From assembly GCA_942486035.1 (NCBI GenBank), contig CALNXK010000033.1, positions 181,001 to 245,000 of the forward strand: a stretch of 64,000 nt of DNA, given 5' to 3'. The stretch is from Porites lobata. Taxonomy: Eukaryota; Cnidaria; Anthozoa; Scleractinia; Poritidae. The notes under the pieces are model-generated. The model saw nothing but the letters and a program-made list of their open reading frames with translations, had not been told where the DNA came from and made no database searches. The translations under genes and the position numbers were made by a program. This document shows positions 45,339 through 57,000 of the stretch, in pieces (within the stretch, counting starts at the first letter, position 1; every line of letters starts with the position of its first letter).

Positions 45339-47384
45339 CTATAAAATGACAAAAACTGCCTTGAAATAATAATATATGAATTTCAAATATTGGAACCGCG
45401 GGAGAGTATTAAATGTAAAGAAGATCATTGCAGTTAAAAACGCAACTTATGCAGTTGCCAAAAAAATTCCTGAAAAAACTTTTCAAGCTTACTGGGAATC
45501 CGGAACCCCGACCTCTGCGATACCATTGCAGCGCTCTAACCAAATGTCTTATGAAATTAAGATTGAACCCCAAGCTTTCCACATTTGGTCGTCGCTTACG
45601 GGAGACTGCCGAATATCAGAGGGCAGAACTTTGACTGTGAGAAATGATTTGGTATTTTGACCGAGTATACCTAAACAGTCGATATATTTCTGACTACTTT
45701 ATTCATTTATTTACAAAAGAAGAATTCATGGTTTTTAGTTCTAGTTTTTGGAGGGATAACATCTCAGGTCGGGCCATTGATTCAGAATCAGCTTCTTTGA
45801 AAGATCTATCAAAGGATCAACACTCGTTAAGTTTATCACTCATATATACATGCATTGATAATTTCCATCATGATATACAAGTGAAACCATATTTAGCGAA
45901 GCGAAAGTAGAGATCCATTTTCATAGATTGTGGGACGAAAAATCGGGACTTGCGGATGTTCGTGTGTCATCTAAACAGAATCTCCTCTTTATTTAATTAA
46001 GTTCCGCTTTTTTCAGCTTTCACTGTATAAATTTGCTGATTTGTAAAATAATTCGCAAGACTTCAGATGTTCAGAGTCCATGTTTTTCCTTGTCACGTAT
46101 CAATAGTCGATGACAAGAGGGAAATTATGCAAAAATATATATACATATTAAAAAGGTTTTGGAGTGATACGGATATGATGTTTTTGTTCTGCGAAGGCGA
46201 TAAGCCTTTTAAAAATTCAGTAGCTACTATTATCCTAGATTTTCCTGTTTATGACCTAAATTAAAGTGCAATGTTGCACGTTTAGTCGACACAGGCTGCT
46301 GGATTTTCTACAGACATTCATGTGGGCCTGACAAAGCATCAGGACAGCCTCAAGTGTTATTCGTTCGCCGCAGGAAAAACGCTAAATCATGCTGCCTCAA
46401 ACTCAACTTCTTTTTATTTACACCATATAGTGAGAGACAAGATATATAAAGCGACCTTTGTAAAATATACTCTTGCTTATTTTCCACCAGAAATTGTCAA
46501 CCCTTTTTCATAAACTTCACAATATTAAGAAAAAATGCAGCATAAAAGTATTATTTTATGCAAAGTGAAAACAGTTTGGTTTAGAATTTTTATAAGGTTC
46601 GACGATAATTATCGTCATTGTTTTTGCCGACGTTATGTGAGGGTGAAACCAAATAAAAACTTTTAAAGGAAAGAACTCGATTATAAGAACTTGAAATAAT
46701 TGAGCCGGTCGGTTCAGAAAAATTTTTAAAAGAGTAGTCGTTTTTATCCGATCTGATTTTTCTTTCTCAATTAACGACCTTTAACAGAGTTTGACGGAAA
46801 GTTTTTTAGTGCTCGCGCTTTTAATACAACCACACGTGCTGCTGCAAATTTAGGGGGGAAATAAAATAAAAACAACAGTTTCCCTCTTGAAAAGTGGACT
46901 AATTTTAGGCTTGTGAACTTAGGGCAGAGTTAAAATACCGCCAACGACAGCATCATTTCAAGTATGTTAATAAAGTCAGTCGCTGTAAGCGTTGTGAGGA
47001 AGAAGATTAATTATAAGGCGATGCTTACCCAATTACACACAATCCGAGGCAGGCTAGCCATGTCAAGGTGCCAGAGACATAGCTTGTCGCCGTAACCACA
47101 CTAGCGTGGCATCTCGGGCAGGTCGTAGCCACTGGAGCTTCGTGATAACCCGTCGCCACTATATGTGTTACTTGCGGTTGTTGAGTGATTATGGTGGTAG
47201 TGTTTGAGGAAGAGAAGCCTGGCTGGTTTGCCGCGGGATAAGGGGCTGGTTGAACAGGATACCCTGGTTGTTGTGGATAGCCGGGCGGTTGTGGATACCC
47301 GGGCTGCTGAGGTGCGAACCCGGGTTGAGGATATGCTCCCGGCGGAGGTTGTTGTTCGGGATAAGGTGGCGGTTTGTCAGACAT
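45230..47384 (-). CDS. LITAF-domain protein (CDIP1/LITAF-like), complete, 2 exons
   Basis: A small peripheral membrane protein of late endosomes/lysosomes; LITAF proteins bind one zinc ion and insert a short amphipathic hydrophobic segment. Exons 47029-47384 and 45230-45338 give 154 residues. Residues 1-60 are Pro/Gln/Tyr-rich with repeated GYPQQP-type motifs, including PPPY near the N-terminus (a WW-binding type motif). The domain has CPRC (89-92), a hydrophobic stretch GTLTWLACLGLCVIGC, CCLIPFCLDSMKDVIH, then CPAC (141-144) and a short VYRRM tail. Both zinc-binding CxxC knuckles are intact. The exon junction falls inside the hydrophobic segment (phase 2). Known: vertebrate relatives act in endosomal sorting and apoptosis signalling. 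Which paralogue this is cannot be told. Confidence 0.94.
47029..47384 (-). CDS. LITAF-like exon 1
   Basis: Start ATG at 47384-47382, the Pro-rich region, the first CxxC and most of the hydrophobic segment. Donor GTAAGC at 47028. The opposite-strand ORF here is a shadow of the proline-rich repeats. Confidence 0.94.
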
Positions 47385-48272
47385 GTTGCTCTCTTCGCTT
47401 CGTTTAATTTGTAGAACTCTTCGACTGCTTTCCTGTCGAAAGCGTAAGTGACGTAAGCGAGGTTGTTGCTAAGGGGAGAAGATTTGTTCGATTGTTGACA
47501 ACAACAGTTTTTGCACCTGCTTTACAGCGTCCTTCTTCTAAATGGTCGATCGATGAAGCTATTAACGAAAAAAAGATCGAATTTTATATATACCGTCAAG
47601 AAATTATTAACGATCAGAAGCGCTTGAAACACAACATCGGAGCTCGAGATGCATGGAGTCGATTCAAACTAAATGGAAAGCTGATGTGCCATTAAAAAGT
47701 GACGAGTATTTTTTTTAGCACTTGAAGTGATCCTTTTTTTATTACTATAATTATTCATATAAGTATAGAATTACATACCAGCAAACTTGTAAATATTAAT
47801 TTTGCGACATAATGGTAAGTTAAGAGCTTTTTCAAACTTTTGCATGAAAAACCACAAACTTTGCTGAAATCCAGCCGAAGAAACATGATCTTAAAAGATT
47901 CTAACCCTGTAACTGAGAAAAATTCAAGTGGAAACCAGGAAGTGTTTAATCATTATTTCAAGACAAAAAGCGTTTACGTTCTCCAGCATCGGATTACAAA
48001 GGAACGGAACACGCACGAAAGTGGATTGTTTTCATTCCTTGGGCAATGATTTCGCCCGAATTTTTATGAGACTATGGGCACTCAACAATACAAATTTGGA
48101 GACGTTATAACAAATTAGAGGGAAAGGGGTTCACTTCCGGTTGATGTGCGTCTCTGAAAAACGCCTCAAAACCTCGCGCCAACCTCTTTCCCAGGTTCCT
48201 CTCTTACTCGCCCCCGGAGAGAAAAAGGAACCTGGGAACGAGATTGTACAAGCACGCTATCACAACTATCAC

Positions 48273-48456
48273 TATAGACCGTTTTCACATGACGTCACGG
48301 CGACCATATTTGTGTACAAAACAATGAATCAGCGGCCATGTTTGTGTACAAAAAAAATCCTGTGGGAATTGAACTCTTTTCACATGTTAAAACTTTCTTT
48401 TATTCCAAGCAATTTGCAAAGCTGCTGACCATGCCACGTGACTGAAAACGATCTAT
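48273..48456. mobile_element. MITE (ATAGACCGTTTTCAC...GAAAACGATCTAT)
   Basis: The inverted ends pair TAGACCGTTTTCACATGACG with CGTGACTGAAAACGATCTA. The interior GGCCATGTTTGTGTAC and TGAACTCTTTTCACATG relates it to the element at 61972-62156. Confidence 0.7.
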
Positions 48457-48472
48457 TGACCAGCAACCTTCC

Positions 48473-48605
48473 AAACCTCTTATTTTATTGGTCCCTATAA
48501 CCTGCACTACCTATTGCTTCCAGGGATAGAGATATTGTTATGTCATCATCCCTGTTGTTTTCCCAGCCAATTACAAATCTGGTTTGGAATAGGTGCAGGT
48601 CCGCC
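48473..48605. repeat. Dispersed repeat, second copy of 4165-4300
   Basis: Same order of blocks as 4165-4300, from AACCTCTTAT to TAGGTGCAGG. Confidence 0.6.
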
Positions 48606-48780
48606 CTACTATCAGCCTGTCGAAAAAGCCTGTTTAAGAAAACGTGTGTTTATTGTGTAGAAATGTCGAGAAGATAGTGTCGTTTATTTTTCAAAATCAC
48701 TAATACAAATATGTTTTGATCTTTCTGCGCAGTTAAAGAAACAAAGCATTTTTTAAAATTTCACAAATTTTTTTAGACAT

Positions 48781-48930
48781 CTGGCTCCAGTTGTTTAAAA
48801 GTTGGATAGCTCTATCCACACGATAAATCATTATCCAGCGGATAAAATCTTAGGCAGCCAACTGGTTTATCCACTGGATAGAGATTTATCTAGTGGATCA
48901 CGTTTCCCACATTTTGAATATCTGGAGCCC
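48781..48930. mobile_element. MITE (CTGGCTCCAGTTGTTTAAAA), GGATA/TATCC-rich
   Basis: Ends GGCTCCAG and CTGGAGCC are inverse. The interior alternates TGGATA, TATCCA and GATAAA motifs in both orientations, giving a self-complementary body of about 150 bp. Confidence 0.65.
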
Positions 48931-50011
48931 GTCTTTTACTCCATCTAACAGTACCGAAGGATTTCCACATTCTGTGTTTAAAAATGGCAAATTACGTGTC
49001 ACTTAAATTACATTTTTAAGGAGTTTTAGCGTCATAAAAAATCGTGGACCATTTTAGATGACAATATGAGGGTAGGAGATAATGTGTTTCTAGTGCAGTT
49101 TTCAGTTACAATTTTGCGCCTTTTGGTTGAAGGGACGGGACGGGACGGGACATACCAGCTTTCCCTTTTCTTTCTTGTCCCCAGGGAGCCCCCGTCCGTT
49201 TTAAACAGATTATTGGGCCTTAGCTGAGTACAACTAATTCTCAAGTCAGACTGATCTGTTATATTCTTCTATTATTATTTTATTGAAAACAAGTACCTAG
49301 AGCGAAATCTTTTCCATTTATATACACATTCGTCCCAATTTTAACTGGAGGCATACGCACCTTCATCACTAACAGTCACTGACTTGTACAATCTAAAAAA
49401 ATATGCGATAACAACGAAAATCTTTTAAAGATGTTCCAGTAAAAAAGAGATTTTACCTTTGCAACTATTGGTTATTGGGTTGTATTAACCTTAACCTGTT
49501 TTCATGTTTCTAGCGGCTTCGCCGCTCAGTAGTGCCCCCGACAAAACCGCCACGCTACGCAGGCTACACCATCAAATCAATGGCCATTTTGAAGACCTAG
49601 CACGAAACTGGGCCGATGATGTGTTGAACTAACTTTGGCACCTTTTGATTGGGAGGCAGTAAAAACATGGGCAAGGATGTATAAAATAATAAGTTCATGG
49701 AACTATCTTTTACAAAATGATGAGTTTTTTTTCCGCTGAAAACCTCAGTTTCGGGTCCGAGCGCTGACAAATGGCACCGACCCGTAAGACCAGTTTCACT
49801 TTTCGACCACTTAGAACAAAGTTTTAAGTAAATACTTTCAGAATAGCTTTTGCAAATTATTTCTAGTTAGTCCGTGGTGAAAGGACACGGCAGTTTAACC
49901 CAACTTTCCAGTCCCCAGAGTCTCTCGTCTTTCTAAATTAAAAGACAGGGACTCCCCTGACTAAGCACAACTGATTTCCAAGTCGAAGACGGGTTTTATT
50001 AAAAAAGCAAA

Positions 50012-50890
50012 TATCATGCGAATACTTTTCTATTCACTATATTTCTTATTCGACGCAATTTAATGTCTGACGACTTTAAATATACCTATTCTTCGCTTCC
50101 TGCCTGAAGCAATAAATACTGACAAGATGCAAGAAAAAACAAGTTTGTTGGTTTCAAAAACTGTGCAATGAAAAACAGTGATCAAACAATTCTGGTGGGT
50201 TTACAAATTCACACTTGACCACCATTTTTATGGTCCGAAATGATAAAATAAGAAAAGAGAATCGACTTTACTCACAGTGATTATGAAACAAAAAATTCCT
50301 AGCTGGGTGTTAGGTGACCAGCACACAATACTTTTTCTTACAAATGTACAAATTATTGTCTTTAAATACACGATTCTGTATAAACAGCGATAGTCTTTGC
50401 TTTATCGAATCTGGATTTACTTCCATTCGGAAACTAATTTAAAAAATACCCCGAATATCATGCGAATACTTTTCTATTTACTATATTCTTATTCGACGCA
50501 ATTTAATGTCTGACGACTTTAAATATACCTATTCTTAGCTTTCAGCCAAAATTAATACTGACAAGTTGCAAGAAAAACAAGTTTGTTGGTTTCAAAAACT
50601 GTGCAATGAAAAACGGGATCAAACAATTTTGGTGGGTTTACAAATTCACACTTGACCACCATTTTTATGGTCCGAACTGATAAAATAAGAAAAGAGAATC
50701 GAATTTACTCACAGTGATTATGAAACAAAAAATTCCTAGCTGGGTGTTAGGTGACCAGCACACAATACTTTTCCTTGCAAATGTACAAATTATTGTCTTT
50801 AAAAACACGATTCTGTAAAAACAGCGATAGTCTTTGCTTTATCGAATCTGGATTTACTTCCATTCGGAAACTAATTAAAAAAATACCCCG
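50012..50890. repeat. Two-copy tandem repeat, unit ~440 bp
   Basis: 50012-50455 and 50456-50890 are close copies (ATCATGCGAATACTTTTC through AAAATACCCCGAA), with scattered substitutions and small indels. Located 120 bp beyond the kinase stop codon, on its 3' side. Confidence 0.88.
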
Positions 50891-51014
50891 AAAGAGAAGG
50901 GATCATTATATCTATACACAAATCGTTAATAGCATGTCCTATGCAAACCGGCCTTAAGTGTGACTCTGTCTTTCAAGTGCACAGCACTGACCAGACATCT
51001 TGATCACGTCGGCA

Positions 51015-51084
51015 TTACTGTTGTTGATCGACCACAAAAGGATCTGTCAAGAGTTCAGCAGCAGATGGTCGCTCTGATCTGGGT
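51015..51084 (-). CDS. Kinase last exon (helix I, stop)
   Basis: PRSERPSAAELLTDPFVVDQ then QQ and TAA at 51017-51015. R-P-S-A-x-E-L-L matches the kinase subdomain XI end. Confidence 0.95.
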
Positions 51085-54000
51085 CTTAATAACAGGAGAT
51101 AACACAGCAAGACGTTAGTAGTTGCACAAGTCCTTTGTGAAGTCTGATATCTGGAGGAACTGTGATCTTTACCTATGATCTGCATTAATGTGTAGTTTTC
51201 CTAATGTGACTGACATTTGCACGGTGTGAGTTCATATGAACGGGTTTTAAGTTTACATAGAAAAAGGAAACTTTAATAACCACTGTGGCATCACGTTCTC
51301 TGTGAAACCTTGAATTTACCCTTTCACTTTATTGTTTGAAAAGGGCGGCAGAGAAATGTACAAAAATGTAAGACATATGCAAACGCATTGTTCCGCTTAA
51401 AAGTTTGTGCATGGTGTCCAGGAAAATGATATTATTCCATTTTGCGGCAAATGGCACTCTTTTTCCCCGCAAAACTCCCGTTGGAATAAGCAATTCCATT
51501 TGCTTTCCCACCAGAATGTCAAGGTTTTTCCTTACAAAAGGCTGACGCCCAATATCTACTCACGATACACATAACTGTATGGGTTCCAACAAAACATGCT
51601 CTTTAAATAAGCATTGGGATACCAGGTGATTATGTGTACAGAAACGCCTGCATCCGCAGTTAATTTGCATACCATATACCACATCATAGAAAAAAACAGC
51701 CAATCAGAATGATCGGTATTCCACTGTCCCGTAACAACAAAATGCTCATAGAAGCTTTTCCCGATTCACATGTCGAATAGAAATTTTGACTTGACCTTTG
51801 ACAATTGTAATTTTCCAGAAAAACATTTTTACTGTAGGGTATATTGAAAAATAACTTAGATAAAACGTATTATAAAATCTACAGCTTAAAACTGTAGCTA
51901 CAAAAACAAACCTATACTCTCAACCAAAAATTCCTACGTGCCTCAGGAACACGTCTGAAAATCTACTGAGACGCACCTACGTGAGACACAGATTGCAATA
52001 AAGGACAATCAATATCACCAGCGTTATTTGCTTTGTTCTGATCGGCCACTGAGATATCACAGGTATAAGAATCTCATTATTTACGAGAGAACCATGCAAG
52101 CTTACCGAAGGCATCGCTTTAGGAATCCACAAGCCTCTGGGGAACAGTTCGTAGGCAGATCAATAACACACTGTATAATCCGGAACCTCTTTTGCTCAAT
52201 TGTCAATTTCTCAAAAAATAAGGGAGGTTTTGTTGTTAGCATCTCTATCACTGTACAACCAACACTCCTAAAAGCAAAACAAGAATTTACGAAAACTGAG
52301 ACACCACACTTGGCTACTGCCACTTACTGATTTGTAGACGGGAGGCCGGGGGGGGGGGGGCAACACCTTGGACTGAAGCAATTTAAGACAGTACATCTAT
52401 CGCAACTGGTTGGTGACCACATTTTGATCCGCCGATGAAAATTTTACGCGGCCACTCAGCAATCCGATAATCCTGAAAAAGGGCATGTACTCCGAGCCTT
52501 TACAGACTTAAAAAGTTGCGCAACATTTGTTTCACAAGTAGTGAGTCAGCCAGTCTTTTACGGATAGTTTCATTATTTTCAAATTTGTCTTGGAAAAAAT
52601 CGACGACTTATTCGGCGTTAACAACAATCAATTTGGACAGTGCACCGGTAATGTTTACACATGGGAACTGGAAGTCGCGGAAACCATAACGTCATCTCGC
52701 AGTTGGCAAGATACGCAAGAATTTGTACATCAAAGTTGGATTTCCCACATAGACTACGTCGTCTTTCGTAGCAATTTGAACAACAAGGCTCCAAATCTGC
52801 GTCACTTCTTAAGGCTTTCAAATTCGCGCTTGCGTGATTAGCACGAGTACAGCATAACATCTTTCCAACTGTGTTTACATACTGCAGGGCGGTGAAGAGC
52901 GGAGCGCTTGTTTCATCGTCCAACCTTTATCCGCCCTGCTCTCATGCAAAAACGCCTTAGCGCGCGTTATAAAACGGATTACATTTATTTTGCGTTGTTT
53001 TCCTTAGTAATATGTCCCATCAGTAACTATGCTCAGGTAGTTGGTGGCTCCTCCTAAACTGCTCTGCAATTGGTTCAGCATTAACCGATTTAATGGAGAC
53101 GAAACCATTTAATTGTGGAATTGCACACATTTTAGGCATCCAACTAATGAACGGTTACGACAGTTAGATATTTGCTGGAGCTACAATCGCTTGTAACAGA
53201 TTTATAATTACATTTCAATAGAGTTAGTCTGAAGGGTTAGTGCCTATTATAACATGTAAGTACGTGAAAGAATCAAATTACATCAATAAAAAAGAAACGA
53301 AATATTCAGAACAAAATTGAGAACAAAATAAAATAAAACAAGTCAAGGGTGAATTTATGGACTGTCCACACGCGACAAAAAAGTGATGGTTGCGGAGAAG
53401 AAGAGGTTCGACAATATTCCTAGAGAAATAATACCATATATCCGTGTTTCGTCCAAACTCTTTTTCACCGAGTAGCTCAGGACTTGTCCAGTAGAAGGAA
53501 GCTATATTATTTGCCGTGTCAAAGCCACCAGTCGCAGTTCTCAGTTCCTGAAGAAATGAAAGACATGATATCTATCATTACATGAACCCTCAAAGCTTTG
53601 CAGAGCAGTTTTCCATCGAATATTAACCCACTTACAACTGCACCGCCCGTAACCGTCCGCAACGCCGGGAGAAGACATCTTTCAAACCAAATGGGCAAGA
53701 TTGAGTCAAACCGTGGGCTACAGGACACATGGGTTTTGACTAAATAAAGGTTAAATTTTTGTTTAATAAAGTTGAATTAGTTACATTGAAGTAGTATTTT
53801 CTCGTTTCTGGTCAATTCTGCCGGTATATTTCTTGTAGAAAGCTTGAAACATGCTTTTTTTTATTCAGAAGTTGATCCGCATTCATTAAGTCTTGATAAC
53901 CGAGCGCTCTCTTTGAATCCTGGGGCACAGGCGCTAAGCGCGTGGTGTCTTCTCCAAAAAAAACCCTGGGTAGGAACCAAACGTTGAACTGGTAAGAAGG

Positions 54001-57000
54001 GTGCCCGCTCCTGGGGGTCCTACGTATTACATTCTGCGTGACACCAGTTATGCGCCAAAGTCACATCGTACACGGTAGAGTCTGATTTGATTCCCGCGTA
54101 AATATTGAGAAGCTGAAGCAACGGCAATGGAAAAGAAAACGTCACCCTAAAAGTGAATTCGCGCTTTTTCAAACTACATCGCTCTTATTCCAACTCTCTT
54201 CATTTGTCATTTTTTCAGGAGTTGAATTCTAAAGGACTGTATCTAAGTTCACAAAAAGAAAAATTAAATCGTTGCCTTGTGTTTACGTCCTCCAAAAAAC
54301 GTGAAGTTAGGAAGTTTCACGTCGTAGTCGCGCAGTGATAGCAAGGAAATGTACAAAAAAGCGTGATGCACGTGCAAAGTTGTTGTTTTGCCAAAGTAAA
54401 CCTATTGGTTTTCTGCCCTTCTCGTTGCCGTCGTTGTTGCTTAAGCTCCCCATTTTGCAACTAGGACAATATTTCTCAGACTTCGATGCTAAAAGAGAAG
54501 GTTCTTGCAATCCAGGAAAGAACAAGTAAAATGTCCATATAATTTCCTTATAGAAAAAAGAACGAATGAGAGACGATGTTTTGAAACAGCTGAGCATGAA
54601 TATAAGCCGTAAACAATATTTTGCTTTGGCGTGTTTGGACAGATCATGATTTACCTTATCCTAGTTAGGAAAACAATTAAAACAGTGAACGCCAAGGTTT
54701 GAAATTTAAATAGGGGTGCGTTCGATTGGGAAATCCGGATTTCGAATTTTGCCATAGAACGCGAAATCCAAAAAAGGATTTCACTTTCGAGAAATCCGTC
54801 CTCACTATGGATTTCAAAATCCAAATCCGGATTTCATGGATTTCCTTTTTACCGTTCGATTGGGAAATTCAAAAAAGGATTTGCAAAACTATTCTCGTGA
54901 ACAGTGGTCTTCTTTTTGCTAATTATGCGTGCGCGTGCAAGACCGCTGTTCTTAAGAACAGTTTTTCAAATCCTTTTTCCGATTTCCCAAAACAAAGGAA
55001 AAAAAAGGAAATCCAAGATCATATATCTCAGCGTTGAAATCCGTTATCGGATTTCGCGTTCCATTGCAAATCCGAATTTTAAAATCTAAATCCAGATTTC
55101 CCAATCGAACGAACTCTGGAAGTAATCTCGCGCGTTATGAATGTGTAAATTTCCTTCGGAAACGCGAGTTTTACTTGATGTTCGATGAAGCGGCTCTAAC
55201 TTAAATTTAAAAATATCCCTTTTACTCAGGCTTTTACTAAATAAGACCAACATTCTTCTATTTTTCTAGAAGATTTGCTGCTTTTCTGGTTCATTTGATA
55301 ATTTTATTACTGGTAACGCGCTTCAAACATGCGGTAAATTTTGATTGAAAATATTTTTTTAGAAAGTCCGCACCCGTGTGGGTTTCCGATGTGACATTTC
55401 TAGCAATAGCCGGGGGCTGGAAAGGCTCCTTTGATCTTAGCAGCTTAACACGAATTTGAAAAACAATTGCTATTGTTTATTCGGCTCTACTATTGGCCAA
55501 TAGCCCAAATCTCCTAGCAACCATGAAAGTGTCTCCCACCCAGTTACTTTTTAATGAATGCGGATCAAGACAAAGCGTGTTTCAAGCTTTCTACAAGAAA
55601 TATATGGAGCAGAATTGACCAGAAACGACAAAAGACTGCTTCAATGTAAGTAACTCAACTTTATTAACAAAAATGTAACCTTTATTTAGTCAAAACCCAT
55701 GTTTCCTATAGCCCATGGTCAAACAGGCTAGAGAAAAACGCCGAAAAATAAAATCAAGTTGGTCCCCACCCGCTCATCCTTCAAAATGATTTCACGATTC
55801 TAGGGTTTTCGCAGTACTATTAAAACAGCAACATCACTTTAAAGCTTACACTACCTTTAGTTTGGACGCACAAACGTCCTTTTTCGCTTAAAAAAGCGAG
55901 TAAAGGCAAAACTTAGGAAACCGCTTACCTCCATAATCGTACTTATTCCGAAGTCTGCCAGTTTTATATTTGTCCGAGGACCATCCAGCAAAATATTTCC
56001 ACCTGAAATGACAAAAAAAAGAACACTAGTTTAAGGTTTGAAGCTTAAGACAATAAAGGGAGCTTGAGCACCCACGACAGCGACGGCGGCTGCTGAAAGA
56101 TAGCAACAGAGGGTTACTGTACGTAAAAATACTGGATTCGTCTTCACGTTCAACTTATATTTTGGCGTACTTTACTGCCATTCTTTATAGCTTGTGAAAA
56201 AGCTCTCTAGTCGGGTATAGGGTGAGGATAAGGCAAGAAAGCGGGTCCCTCTTCTTCTCTCCACACAACGCCCGCCGATGCCTATTTATACCTTTCACAA
56301 ATGGTCGACGCCATTTTAACGATCGATGGCATCATTTGTGTCAAATTCTTTAGCAACGACAGATGTATTATTACTATTATTAAAAAAGTGGAATAAAGGT
56401 GTCCACACTACAAAAAACCTCTGTTGTCGCGTTAACAAATACAATGCGAATCAAAAGCTTCACGTCCACATAAGAGCGTCCGCACTAAGCCACAGAAAAA
56501 GCATATTTGGCGAAGCGATTTCGTTCTCGGGCTTATCTCGGATGGGCGTTATTAGCGGGTCATGTGAGTAGCTCTGACGTCATCGTTTTCGAAAACCTTT
56601 TCTGCCCATCCACACGCACACCCGCAGTTTTATCTGAAAACGAATATTTCTCTAAATATGCCTGAACCGCATTCTCCCGACTAGTGTAAAACGGGTGATA
56701 CCCTGGCAAATCTAACCTTTTATATCTTTGTGTATAACTTTCTTGGTTTCATTTGTATGAAGGTAGTCGACTGCACTGAGGAGTTGCCAAGTGAAATGTT
56801 TCACCACAGACTCTTGTAAAGGTCCTTCTTGCTTCACAAAGTCCATTATAGTGCCCTGGAGAATATAGTATATTCAAAAGATCGAGCAAAAGAAGGTAAG
56901 TTTTAAGTTTGACTCTACAACAGGAAAGGTGTAATATTCAGTATCTCACGAGTACGAAACAAAGAAAATAACTCAGCGAGAGCGTCCTCCCAGGAAAGGA

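Larger units (their letters stand above)
47385..51014. other. Intergenic: LITAF-like upstream / kinase downstream, repeat-rich
   Basis: Holds MITE-like elements (48273-48456, 48781-48930), a dispersed repeat (48473-48605) and a 444-bp tandem repeat (50012-50890). The remainder shows no exon that fits a gene. Confidence 0.6.

Noticed and set aside
47204..47407. 67-codon plus-strand ORF over the LITAF-like gene
   Set aside because: Shadow of the proline/glutamine-rich coding repeats on the minus strand.
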